A stretch of 64,000 nt of DNA. Source: Zopfochytrium polystomum (lineage: Eukaryota; Chytridiomycota; Chytridiomycetes; Chytridiales; Chytridiaceae). Each line of letters starts with the position of its first letter. Position 1 is the first letter of the stretch. Location: assembly GCA_025765615.1 (NCBI GenBank), contig JAIVFJ010000171.1:62001-126000 (forward strand). The letters run 5' to 3'. This document shows, piece after piece, positions 31,900 to 43,599 of the stretch. A model generated the notes under the pieces. The model did no database searches, was not told the DNA's origin, and saw only the letters and a list, made by a program, of their open reading frames with translations. Made by a program: the position numbers and the translations under genes.

Positions 31900-34800
31900 C
31901 GTCCGCTGCACCCTCTGCACCTCGCCGCAGGTTGACGCCTACCACATCGACTGCATTCTTGGCTACAGCACCAACTGCGCATCTACCGCGACGCTGAGCT
32001 CCGCAAAACCGAGGGCCGCGACAACGAACCAAGCCGCCGCGGCTGCAGACGCAACGGAGAAGCCATGCAGCTGCTGCGCGCACTCGTGACAGGAACTCAC
32101 GCAGCCGGACTTGATTCACGCCCTTGACGCGTGGCGGGATAAGGAAAACTACTACGTCGTCGGTAGCGACTGGCTCTTGCTTCCGACAACCGCCTGCCGA
32201 CAAGGACTCGCTCAGCTTTGTACACCACGCGCTGTCAAAGTCCACGTCCACCGGCTCCACGTCTTCCCCGGTGGGCCTGGGCTGTCGCACGCCGCCATGA
32301 GGCTGTCCCAGACCCGCACCACTTGTGGCAGATATTTGCTCAGGTCAAAGAAAGGGAAAACAACGAAAAAGAAAACGAGAAAGCCACTGCAGCATGGTAC
32401 CACCTGCAACCCTCTATGCGCTACACGGCTGAAGGGCCGGAACTGAGAAAAATAAAAAAAGGGAGAATGGGGAAAGTGGGAAAAGGATCAAGGAAATGGG
32501 AGGTTAGGGTCAAGAAGGAATAACAAATGCCCACCACCGTCATCACAACACGTCCGCCATATCATCACTGCACGCGCCCACCTTGGGGGAAGAGGGAGCT
32601 GCGTGCGCATCTCTCAGCCACTGTTGAGTTACGTGACATCGCTCCCTTCACGCACCCGAGGAAATACCAATGCAGGAGAATGCTATCCCTGACTGACCGA
32701 GACTGCGACAACTGTGTATCAGCAATAGTGGCAGCACAGTCAGCAGGATGGAAAAAAAATAAAAATAGGACAACTGGAAAGCGGCAGCTTACTTCACGAG
32801 GCTGACAGCCAGTACCCCTGACTAACCGATTGGTGGACAAAAGCATGAGAAAGACGATGACAGCAACAGCCACGCCACTGCAGGGTCTCCAATGGTTGGT
32901 GGACTTTCATCTTGAGTGAAGAGAGAAAGTGAGTGGGTGGCGTGTACGTGTCCAATCAACGAGAAGGGACCCCTCCCTCTCCCCTAGCCCAACTAGTCAC
33001 AGCATGAGAATTGCAGATGGGGAAGCAGGCAGACAAAGGAGATGCACGCTGCAACTTTCAAGTCGTCCCACAGGCCCTTAACGTATCACACTGAAAAGCC
33101 TGCGAGTGTCCCGTCTACAGCTGCGTCGCACCTCCTCTATCTAACAACCTTCCCAAGAGCAAACTCATATGTGTTTTGTGGGTTTCGTGGAGAATCCAGA
33201 AGAGCTCAAACTGGGAAGAAAAAAAAAAAAAAAAAAAGAAAAAAAAAGGCGAACTTTGCCAGACGAGCAGCAGCCTGACCCAGTGTTCTGGATCACTGCA
33301 TTCCATGCGCAGAATGGTGCTGGAAATCGGCTTGCTGTACAAGGCTGTGTGGCAGGCACGCTTTGCAAGCACGGCGTCGAGGCAGAGGCGGAAGCATTCG
33401 CACGCTCTGGAAAGGCAGGATGACACAACGAACTGGATATGAGGGGGGGTGAAAAAAGGAATTAGTCCCAGTTAGTTCTTTGTGTGGGTTGGGAGTGTTG
33501 TCCTCCGGAATCTATCAGAAAGGGGGCACGAATGGGGATCGGGGAGGGATGTGGAGGAGGAGGGACATACAGGGACATCTGCAGAGCACGGGGGCATTGA
33601 GAATGCCCAATTGGGATGGGGGGTGGCGGTTTTCAGGGGAAGGAAAGGGCAACCTTGCGTTGGGAAGCACGCGATGTGGGCTGGCCAAGCAAAGAGGGTG
33701 TGTTGTGTTGTGATTTGGCGCGCCACGATCCCGAGCCCGCCCGGTGTTGGGGCGGCCCACCATCACCGTACCACTGCACATCGCCTTCAGCAGCACACAA
33801 ATGGGGCGGCTCGTTATCCACTGAACTCACGCATGCGACGCAGGAATGATTGGGCGGGGTAGAAGGAGAGGGATAACTTGGGTGGGTCGCTGCGTCATCA
33901 GGTCATCAGCAGGCAGGCGGATGAGAGTGTTGGTAACCCCGACACAGGGATGATACGTCGCGTCATCAGGTCATCATCAGCGGCTTCCCTTTACTTCTCA
34001 CGGTATTTGCCGGAGGGCGGTTCCTCTGCACGCACCAGCCCCCGTCGCCTGGCTTGTTCACCCAGCTAGCGATAAGAGTGAACCGACGCCAAGACGAGTT
34101 GTCGTTGTTGGCAAGGTCTTTACGGAGAGCGCGGGGCGTCCGCCGGGACCTCGTTTTGGATGGAGAGCGGGGGATGATAATACGACAGCGACAATGGCAG
34201 CGGCAACAAGGGGAGTAGCCAATTGTGGGGTCCGAGAGATCGGGGAAGGGGCTGGGGCGTGGCGCAGTTGGGGGCGGACCCAAGATCACCAACCAGTGTT
34301 GAAGTAAAGACCACCTGAGAGCAGCGCGGGTGGCGGAGTCAGCGGTTGCGAGGGTGGGCGGCCATCGTTGAGAAACAGGGCGGCGGCTGCATTGAACACT
34401 GTTGTTGCCCAAGTTGCTGCTGCTGCTGCAGCTTCCGCTGCACGTGTTGCCGTTCGACGGCAGTGTTGCAGAGGCGGCTCCGGACGCAGCGGTGCAGTCT
34501 CGCAACTGCTCGCGTCGCTGCTGTCGGGTAGGCAGGCGGGGCGCTTGGGAAGCTGCAGTAAGCTGAATGCAACTCGCAATTATGGGGTGGAGGCGAATGG
34601 CGTCGTTCTGGACAGGGAGGTCGCCATTTGAACTTGAGAATACAGTTCGTTTGCAGGCAAGTTCAGCTGTTGTTCTTGGCCAGTTCTGGAGGACCATCAA
34701 GATCATCGCCGTGGCTTCGCTGTTGCCCATCATTGTCATTATTGTTGGATCCTAGGCAGCGGCAATCGTTTTCCAACAGGGAGGGAGTGTACATCCGTGT

Positions 34801-35783
34801 GCCAGCTCCCAACAGTCGTCCAGGCAGAACTGGCAGATAACCATGCGTTCTAAGCAGAGCTTGTGGTGTAAATGATGGTTGATTGAGCACGTAGCTCTTT
34901 GTGGGTCTGGGTTGGTTGGAGATCGTCAGTTGTTGTGGGATGGCGAGTGTGGCAGTCGCAGTAGTTGAGGGTGGTTGTGGCAGGTGGCGGTTGGGGGCGT
35001 AGCAGGCTACACTTGTGTGGACGTGGGTGAGGCCTAGTCGGCGGATGTTTTTGTTGAACGGGAGATGGCTGCGGTCGTTGTTGTGGTTGGACACAAAACC
35101 TTCTCAACAGCACCCACTCAACAGGCCCTGGTAGGACAACGATCACTTCTCTGCAGCAAGATGGAATGTAAAGAGCGGCAATCAGTGGTTGATTTCACGG
35201 GGTAATTGAACAGCAAAAAGGAGTCGAACAAGCTGGAAAAGGCCCGCAGAAGCAGCCTGCAGCCCCCAGAACTGGAGGGGCGATCGTAGTTGTGAACCAT
35301 TGATTCAGGTCTGGGCAACGAAAAGAGACTGCAGCCAATGAGCACCAACCCACAAGAGCGTCCTGCAAAACGCCAATACAACCGCTACATTGGGAGTGCA
35401 ACAACTGGTGCGGAAAGAAGGAGATCGGGTACCTGTTTCCCAAGTCAAGAAGCGGCCGTGACTGCTGTATGGAGGCGGCGACGGCGCCAGGAGTGGGACG
35501 GTGGTGGTGGTGTGTGACGTTTCCATTTTTCTGAAGTGGAAGTCTGAGCGTCAATTCGTCTGTCTGTCTGCCAATCAGTTTTGGCTTACTTTTATTCTGC
35601 CCAAGACAATCAAGCTCCCAGTGCGGTCGTGGAAACCTGATGAACAGCCCTCATCTATTTCCCCACGAACGGTCGGTTCGTCAGCACCGTTGTGATCAGC
35701 TGGTGGTCATTTTGCTGGACTACAGAAAGCCTGATTAAGCCGGGAAGGTCACAGATAGAGGGGTTCCTCCGCCGTTCCAACGC

Positions 35784-35819
<36 letters not shown>

Positions 35820-37400
35820 CCCTAACCTTTTCCTTCTCACCAGACACTCTTGCAACTAATCCAATCCCAGCCATCGGTACCACTCGGCAATTGAGCATAG
35901 CAACAAGTCAACACCGATACGCACCCCCTGCTCGTTCTTTGCGCAAGCCCGTGCGATCGCTTTGCACCAACCTCCCGGGCAGCCCAGCTGGCGAAGCGGA
36001 CGGCTTCGACGCCCCCAAAGGAGCCGACGAGCCGTCGACAACAACAAAAACAGCGACGACGATAGCGACGACGGCCGCCGCCGCGGTCGACAACGCTCCG
36101 ATGACCAAGCGAAAGGTGCCACCACCTCCGCCGGGGGTGCCCACCGCCGCTGCCGCTGTTGCCAACGAGCCGGTGGTGGTGGGGGGGGCGGAGGTGGAGC
36201 CGTTGCGCAGGACGCGGTGAAGTTGACGATGACGATGGAGATGATGAGGACGAGGCAAGGCGGTGGCGGTGGCAGTGGCAGAACAGCGGTCGCTGTTGGC
36301 ACCGATGGTCGCTCGGTGCAGATGTACCACAGGAGTCCTGACGAGCGGAGGGCGCCGTCGTTACTATCATCCGGGAGGGAATGGAAACTGGTGCGCTGGC
36401 AGCGGCGGCGGTGGCGGCGAGGAGGAGGTGGATGATGAGAAGGACTGGCGCCGCTGCACCTCCCTCTCCTCAACCACCACCATCTCCACCGCACCGTCCC
36501 CATCGCTGTTCTGATTCTCCCCCCGCCTCCTTCGGCGCTCTGCTCCCCATCCTTCACCTCTCCCTCTCATGACGCCTTCTGGTGCTGGTGGATCTACAAC
36601 TTGTGCGCACCACACGCGCTTGTGCCAGAACACTGATCGATGGGGGTGGGCGAAAGAGGGGGGGGGGGGAGGTAACGAGGACTACCAGCCGGTGGGTTGA
36701 ACGCGCCCTCGACGAGGTGTCGTCTGTGTGTGAGAGTGGGAGCATGCGTGCTTGAGAGGCGGAACTTCTCTGTGTTGATGAAGCTGCAAGGTTTGGACGA
36801 GTTGCTCGCCACTGCCGCCGCTGCGTCAATAAAATGGAGGAAAAAGTCGTCATATCAGTCTGTCCAGATTTACCTGCAGACCTGAACTCCTCTTCTGGCC
36901 CCGTCGGACTGACTGGCAGCCGCATCTCCACCATCATCGACCTACTTGCCAACCACATGCAGTAGGCAACGTCATAATCACACGATCGCTCTGATCTACT
37001 GCGCGCGGCCCACGATAGATGTCATCGCACAGCCAGCGCCGTCTCCCCCGCCCGGCGTTCACCACTTGCAGCTGCTTCATATGATTTGTTCTTCACCATT
37101 CCACCACCGTGCATTGCAGTTGTTGGAAGAAAATTGGACCATGCTCTTGGAGATCTGTACTCTGTCCCGCCTTTGCAGAAAATCTAACCCTTTCTGGTAG
37201 TCTCCCACCATTTCACTTCACCTGTAGCAAGTTGTTCTTCTAGCTGGAGGGAATGCCTTTTTGGCTGTCACATTCAAAAGTTTGCTGAGACACCTTGTTT
37301 GCCTGATGAGTGCCTCTGTGTGAGACATGTTTGAGCGAAAAGCGCATTGATTTAAGAAGCTTTCCTCCTCATGAACGGCCATGTTCCTAGCAGGTGGCTG
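31900..37400. other. GC-rich low-complexity region, no gene supported
   Basis: Long overlapping frames on both strands (for example 33966-34739 minus, 35856-36557 minus, 35962-36435 plus) follow from CNG-type composition; they encode Arg/Pro/Ser/Gly-rich shadows of one another. Landmarks are a poly(A) tract near 33219-33247, a (CA)n tract at 35789-35815, a G run at 36660-36670 and repeat D copy 2 at 35165-35310. Confidence 0.5.
35165..35310 (+). repeat. Interspersed repeat D, copy 2
   Basis: Collinear with 5190-5350 in the same orientation (GGCAATCAGTGGTTGATTT ... TTGATTCAGGTCT). Confidence 0.65.
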
Positions 37401-37439
37401 ATTATCATGCCACATTTCTGACGCAGTCTTGTCCTAAAA

Positions 37440-38050
37440 TAAACCTGCAGAGCCACAGTTGTGTGCTGGTTGCGCAAACAGTGCTTGCAATCGTGGAGTG
37501 GTGGAGTTGCAGAGTTGTAATAACAGAGTAGCCGACAAGCAGAGTGGAGCTGCAGAATTGCAGGGTTGCAGAGTTGCGGCAGAGTAGCAGGGCTGACAAG
37601 TTGTGGCCAAGTGGCGTAGCAGCAGAGAGGCAGAGTCCCAGAGTCAGGGGGTTGCAGAGTTGCAGCAGAGCAGTGGAGTTGCAGAGTAGCAAAGAAAATC
37701 AGAGTTGCAGATTAGCAGTGCAGAGTGGATTTGCAGAGTTGCAGAGTCACAGAGTTGTGGAGACAGGGAGTTGCAGAGCTGCAGAGTAACAGAAGCGAGG
37801 AGTAACTGAAAGAATCGGCTGCTGCTGTTTGTGGATGGTGGTGAACTACTCTGGTGGACTACTCTCTTGTGATGGTGAAGCTGAGATGGGAGACTGTTGT
37901 ACAATGTATGCTGTTTGGCTTTATACAAAATGGTGACAAAGACCAGGTGACAAAAAATGCACCAAATCCTCATCACAGTTGGTGCTCTCATGCACCACAG
38001 TGTGAGGTGTTGCTCCTGCACACTGCTTACTGCAAAAACCAAAATCTAAC
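37440..38050 (-). repeat. LTR-C, 3' LTR of Copia-1, with a GTTGCAGAG minisatellite
   Basis: On the minus strand it begins TGTTAGATTTTGG directly after a purine tract and contains TTTTGTATAAAG, a good TATA box, around 37920. The part at 37490-37800 is a degenerate ~9-10 bp repeat, GTTGCAGAGT and variants. Bases 37915-38050 match 630-751. The outer (plus-strand left) end is not resolved; 37440 is approximate. Confidence 0.65.
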
Positions 38051-38062
38051 ACTCCCCCCTAA
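38051..38062 (-). other. Polypurine tract of Copia-1
   Basis: The minus strand reads CTTAGGGGGGAG and is followed at once by the TGTTAG start of LTR-C. The same junction occurs at 751/752. This is the expected plus-strand primer site. Confidence 0.65.
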
Positions 38063-38335
38063 GCTGTGGGCAGGAGCAAAAGGGCCAGCACGGAGGAAAA
38101 CCTTACGCCATAGGCAACGTAAGGAAACCGTACACTGGTTAAGGAAAAGCAATAAACAGGTATGACTGGCCACCAGGTGGCAGAACAATAAGAAAAGAAT
38201 GCCCATATGAAATATGTAGATGGAGAGCAAAGAAACTTGAATGCAGGAATATAAGAAGCAATGCAGAAGAAGACGAAGGGAAAGAAGGAGAAAGGAGAAG
38301 GAGAATGCAATACAAATAAAGAAAGGGGACAGAAA

Positions 38336-39508
38336 CTAAGGCACACAACAAAGACCAATATGACTAAGATGATAAGCACCTAAAGCAGCTGGTAATGATT
38401 TTGTAAGATAATCTGCTGGTTGCTTGCCACCAGGAATCCATTCCAGTTGAATCACTTGTCGATCAACCAGTTCCCGGATATAGTGATACTTAACCAGAAT
38501 ATGTTTTGACCTATTAGTGTAGAGATCGTTTGAGCTCAAATTGATAACGCCTTGGTTGTCAGTATAAATTGGAATAGGAGTTGGGGATGGGAGCATAAGT
38601 GCTGTGTGCTGTTGTGAGATGGCCTCCAGTTCTCGTCCTAGTTCTGAGACTGCAATGTATCCTGCTTGCTGAGGTGACAGCATAACTGTAGGACTGCGAG
38701 TTGATGCCCAGCTGATAGCAGTATTTCCAAACAAAACAAAGTAGCCAAGTTGTGATTTCCCATCAGCATGAACTCCATGAGCAGCATCCAAGTTGCCAAA
38801 AATTCCAGACCCTGTGTTGGAATAAAGCAAACCATACTCACGTGTACCAATGATGTATTGAAGGACTCGAATGAGGATCTGCAAGTGGTGTTTGCTTGGG
38901 TCCTTGCTGAAGGCGCCAAGATATGAGACTGCTGATGCCAAGTCTGGTCATGTGTGTGTTGCCAAATAGTTGATGCCACCAAGGATTGCTTGGTAGAGCT
39001 GTTGATTTGCTGTGGCTTCATCATTTTCTCGAGGTTGAAGAGTGAGAGGACTGGGGAGAGCAGTTACTGCTGTCTTCTTTCCATTGACTAGGTCTGCATG
39101 GCGTTGGAGTAACTCTTCGGTGTAAGCTCGTTGATGCAAGTAGATGCCAGTTGGTGTTCGATGAACTTCCATATTCAGTACGGTCTTGATATGACCTAGT
39201 TCGCAGAGCTTATAGAAGGATTTTAGCAAATTGATGGCAGAGGTGATTTCCTCTGTGTGCCCAAAGAAACAAATATCATCGACATAGATAGCAATGAAAT
39301 AATACGTTCCTCTGTGAGCTTGAAGAGGATGCACAGATCGGCTGCGCTTTGTTGGTAGCGGGCAGACTTGAGACGACCAATGAGGTCCTGTTACCAACAA
39401 CGCCCCGCTTGCTTGATACCGTTGACAGCTTTGTGCAAAAGCCAGACCTTGCCATCCGAACGGTAGCTCTTCCTCTCTCCACAGTCCGCCTTCCGCACTT
39501 TCCCCCAT
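38336..39508 (-). pseudogene. Copia-1 reverse transcriptase C-terminus and RNase H
   Basis: The minus frame from 39508 includes FIAIYVDDICFFG, the YVDD polymerase active site, then MEVHRTPTGIYLHQRAYTEE, the usual Copia 'L.iev.....gi.l.Q..Y....L' block. The frame ending at 38336 covers RNase H, with YSNTGSGIFGNLDAAHG-type strand, ISWASTRSPTVMLSPQQAGY and the terminal YTDNQGVINLSSND...RSKHI...WIPGGKQPADYLTKSL block. A GKVWLLHKAVNGIKQAGR stretch just upstream in another frame is the RT 'K..Y..KQ..R.W' motif. At least two frameshifts separate the pieces. The RT N-terminal half is missing: 39510-39910 does not read as RT in any frame. Confidence 0.85.
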
Positions 39509-40012
39509 GCGTAACGTCAGGCGCCAAGGGACCTATCTCCCTTGGTGGTGTTCCTTACGGAATGGGCTCCCCAAACAGGCATCCATCCCTTCTGACTTGG
39601 GTCCACGCCACACTAGCTCCCGCAGGGTCGGTATGGCCAGGGGCCTTCGGTTGCGCCACCCACGTCACTCCCAGCTGAGAGTGCGCCTGCAGTCACAGAG
39701 CCAGTCGCCGCCCCCACTCATCCAATTGGCCCCCCGGCTTTAGTGCTCATAGGTAAGGCCCACTGGAGATGGCGTTAATTGCAGTAACACGGAGTCCAAC
39801 CCGTCGTGCTGCCACCTCCAACACTTCGTGCTGTACATTGTTATCCGATTCACTTTCGCTGCTGTACCTGGATCACTACATGTTCAATTGGTGCTAGTTC
39901 TGTGGAAGGTTGTCATTCAGCTACCGCTACTGGTCCTGGTTCTGGGAATTGATCCACACGAACATTGGCTTCACGAAGGAGGTTGGTGATGTTTTGTTCA
40001 GTTGATGTAAGT

Positions 40013-40978
40013 TCATCTTTGCTGAGGAGTGGTGTTAGCTGATGAACGAGGTCCTGAGCAATATCCTCCCTCTGCTGCTGAGGTGCTGAGGCGAGGGAAG
40101 CTGTCTTCTGCAACCACAAGGTCATCCAATCGATGAGTGATTACTCTACCCGTGCTGATGTCAATCAAACGAGCAATGGAACGACCAATGTTTCCAATGT
40201 AAATTGCTGGTCGAGCACGTTCTGTAAGCTTTTTAAACTGATGTGTTTGTCCACGTTCCTTTGCTGTGATGTGATACAAACATCCTGAGCCAAAAACTCT
40301 GAATTGACTGATGCATGGAGGGAATCCAAGAAGCGTTTCAACTGGAGATAGTAATCCACAGCTGAGGACAGGAAGTGTATTGATGATATCTACTGCATGT
40401 CGAATCGCATATCCCCACCATGACCATGGTGAACCAGCATGTCTTAGAATAGATCGTGTGACATCCATGACTGTTTGAACTGCTTGCTCTGCTTTCCCAT
40501 TCAGCTCAGGTGTATGAGGTGGACTGACTTCAACGCAGATGCCACGTGATGCACAGAAACGGTTAAAAGCGAGTGAATTCAGTTCCCCACCATCAAAGCG
40601 GACGCCCTTTACACGAACATCCCTAACTGTCTCAAATTGTTGGATGATCTTAATGGCCTCTGGTAGTGCTTCTGACTTTCTCCGAAGGTTTGTCGACCAG
40701 AGATAATTACTCGCATAGTCAATGGCAATGAGAGCAAAGCCATATTGTCCTCGAAACTTTGGTTTGACTTCCACTAGATCAAAGGCTAAATGTTCGCCTG
40801 GTAGTTTATCTGGAGGATCTGTATGTGGAATAGCAGCACGAGTCTGTTTGGCAATAATGCAGGCCTTACACGGTTCTTCAAGCAAGTCCAGCTTAATGTC
40901 AGGAAAGTCAGCACATGTACGGCGCTCCTTCATTGCTCGTAGTCTTGCATAAGGGATATGGCCGAGGCGTTCATGCAT
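40013..40978 (-). pseudogene. Copia-1 integrase
   Basis: A 321-residue open frame with the zinc-binding region (MHERLGHIPYARLRAM ... CKACIIAK, HHCC type) and an integrase core. The DDE triad is visible as FDLVEV, VRFDGGE and LNGKAEQAV. TPVETLLGFPP-like sequence (SPVETLLGFPP) and FGSGC mark the end of the core, followed by the linker to RT (YIGNIGRSIARLID, HRLDDLVV). This is the best preserved domain of the element. The enzyme inserts element cDNA into the host genome. Confidence 0.85.
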
Positions 40979-41553
40979 GCGCTGAGTGTTTGGAGCTTGC
41001 TGTTGAGAAAGGCTGTGCGTATACTGAGTATATCAACTGGTTCTGCAGAGCTGAAGAGGTTGTAAAATTTACTGGCGCAATGTGCAATAAATTGTTTGCT
41101 GTAGTTGAAGTTGGGGTTTGCTGCTGTTGGGAACCATTTGAGACCATGTCTAAGAATCATTTGAAGAACGGCTGGATCTCCTTCCTCAGGACTGCTACAA
41201 TAAATAGTACCAGGTTGAAGGTCTTGTGCAAGATGGAAGAAGCCACATAGTTGTGGGTCCCGATCAGCGACCAAGTTGACAGGACATTCTGGAGCATATT
41301 GGGCACCTTCAATTATAAGTGTGATACTGTTGGCGAGTGGTAAGAGGGCTGTGCAGAATCCTTCACAAGTAAGAATTGGTCCTTCTTTGGCAATAAGCAT
41401 GCTAGATTTCTGCTGAGTATAACTATAGGGAATGAAGAGAGAGAAATCTCGAAGCGTTGTGACATTGCAACTGTTGTCGATGAGTACAGGAAAAGAAATA
41501 GGAAGGGAAGGGACGTTAACTGCAAATGCCCGGATTACTCCTGGGCCATCCAA
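40930..41553 (-). pseudogene. Copia-1 protease region
   Basis: This frame overlaps the integrase frame by a few dozen bases in another phase. FPVLIDNSCNVTTLRDFSLF takes the place of the catalytic 'DSGA..H' block of Copia proteases; Asp-Asn-Ser replaces Asp-Ser-Gly, so the catalytic loop is altered. GFCTALLPLANSITLIIEGA and QYAPECPVNLV follow as the usual 'v..Vl..P....NL.S' block. Confidence 0.6.
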
Positions 41554-42951
41554 AAATCCTGTTGACTTTCATCTTGTTCAGTCTCTGATTGGAGTTGCGT
41601 TTCCATCCACAATTGCTGTTCTGCAGCGTACTGCTCACTTTGCTGGTCATCCCAATCACCGTTCTGTAGCAGAAGTGCTTGGTTTTCAGGTATCTGCTGT
41701 TGTGGAGGGTTTGGTTGCCGGAGTAAGAGCGCATTTGGATTTGCTGGTGGTCGATGCTGTTGCTGTTGCTGCAATTGCTGAAGAAATGTGTTGGCACACT
41801 GTCGCGCAACATGACCATAGCCTCCACATGCATGACATTGGACTCCAAAGGACTGTTGCTGTGCAGGGTACCAACTTCCCCCCAGAGCCACGCCCATTGC
41901 GGCACCACCAGTTGCTGTTCCACGTGAACTTTGTCCTCGCCATGTTCCTCTGACTCGGCCAAAACCACCATATGGGTGCAGTGTGTACTGTTGGGACTGA
42001 GGGTTTTGGTACCGCAAGGTTGTTGGGCGGATATTAGGATACGGCTGGTACTGCTGAGGTTTATGGTAACTGCCACAACCACAGAGTTGACTATAGTGTA
42101 CTTTTGGCCGAATAATTACATTTGCTGTTGGTGTAGTGACTTCTGGGACGGCTGTGGTCAGGTCCCGCTCCTGTTGTGCTGCAAGTCGATCCCGCCTCTC
42201 ATCATATGTGTTTTGGCGGGCAGTAGATTCAAATAAGGTGATTAGTTTAGTCAATGATGAAACAGAAAGGATTCCCTGAAAAAACATGAATGTATTGGCA
42301 ACACCCATATCGATTAGCGTGTTGTTCAGGGCAGATACGAAGACTTGCACAAATTTGGAAAATGGTGTGATGTGACTGCGGATTTCCACTGATGAACTTT
42401 CTGCAAAACTTTCTACTTTGTGGTAAGCTGTAATGAAGCGCATTGCAAATGACTCGGATGCTTCTGCAGGTTCCATTTTTATACGTTCGAAATCATCAAT
42501 AATTTCCTTTGCTAATCCTTGATCTGTTATTCGACATGCAATCGCGATTTCTCCAAGCAGTGTGTAGGCAAAAATCTGCCCTCGTTGGGGGAACTGTGGT
42601 AGGAGCTCTGGTTCAACGTGTCGTCAAATGAGAAGGATACAGTATGCGTTCTGGTCTTCTGTCCCTGGGAACCATTTGACTGGCTCACGCCTGTCTCGTG
42701 CAAATGCATAATGCTCGCCGTGGTTGGGTCCCCTGCGTACTCTGCATGTTGGCCGACATTAGGGTCATTGGGGTCCACTTGATCGTTGCGTAATACGTTA
42801 ATTTGGTCTGGGTCGACACAGTGGCGGAGACCATTGCTTTTGTTGGATAGTTCTGAAATTAGGTTGTCCAACCAATCTCCAAAATTTGCTGCGCCTTTGA
42901 GAATGGGGAATGCATGGGAGGCATACTTGATTTGATCACACTAGCTCATGC
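41535..42951 (-). pseudogene. Copia-1 Gag with CCHC zinc knuckle
   Basis: The region reads SHAFPILKGAANFGDWLDNL near 42930 (a Copia-type capsid start, with a stop two codons after the first Met), then a long frame 41535-42476 with helical capsid sequence, Gln/Tyr/Gly-rich repeats and CHACGGYGHVARQC, a perfect C-x2-C-x4-H-x4-C knuckle that binds element RNA. The tail is Gln-rich. The frames 42527-42871 and 41535-42476 are out of phase, so the gene is broken. Confidence 0.75.
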
Positions 42952-43599
42952 TTGGGAGGAAAAATGTGTGAGAGCTTTGCAGTAGAATAGAAAATTTGAA
43001 AGGCAGTGATTTCCCTAATTTGGTGGCAGATTCTGGGACTTCTTGAGCAGGTAATATTAGAATAAGCTGTAAGTAAATGCAGTACAACGCTTGTGGGTGG
43101 AGTTGTAAGTGTGAGTAGATTATTTTCTCAACGGGGTACGCTGGTGATGAGTTGGTGTTGAAAATAGCAGACTTGTCACGATTGTGGAGCGAAAATGAGT
43201 GGGCCAAAATGCAGCTGCAGCTTGCAACTCAATATCCCACGAGGCCAAGGGCGAATTTGGAGAATCACTGAGTTGCCCCATATAGATCCGAAGCTTTAGA
43301 TTGCAGGAAAATTGGTTTGAAGTGAATTGGTGGAGTTTTGGCTGAGTTGTGTTGGTGGGAAGCTCCAAGTAAAGAATTTTTCACGAATTTGGCGCTAATG
43401 GGACAGCAAAAACGCGGACAGCTGTTATTCTGCAAGGAACCAGTCGAGGATCACGACGTTTGGTGGATAGATAGAGTGGAAGTAGCTCTTTCCTGTGGTG
43501 GTAAGCGATTCCTAAAGCAATTGAAAGAAGTTGCAAACGTAAACTCTCGAAATTCAGCATTATCAGGTGGCTGATGTTGTGGATGAGTGCTGTTACACG

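Noticed and set aside
35856..36557. Long opposite-strand frames in GC-rich DNA
   Set aside because: Composition-driven, mutually overlapping, no domains or start context.
39510..39910. Plus-strand frame within Copia-1 (MRNVRRQGTYLPWW)
   Set aside because: Lies where the RT N-terminus should be on the other strand; no domain recognised and no repeat boundary visible, so not called as a gene.
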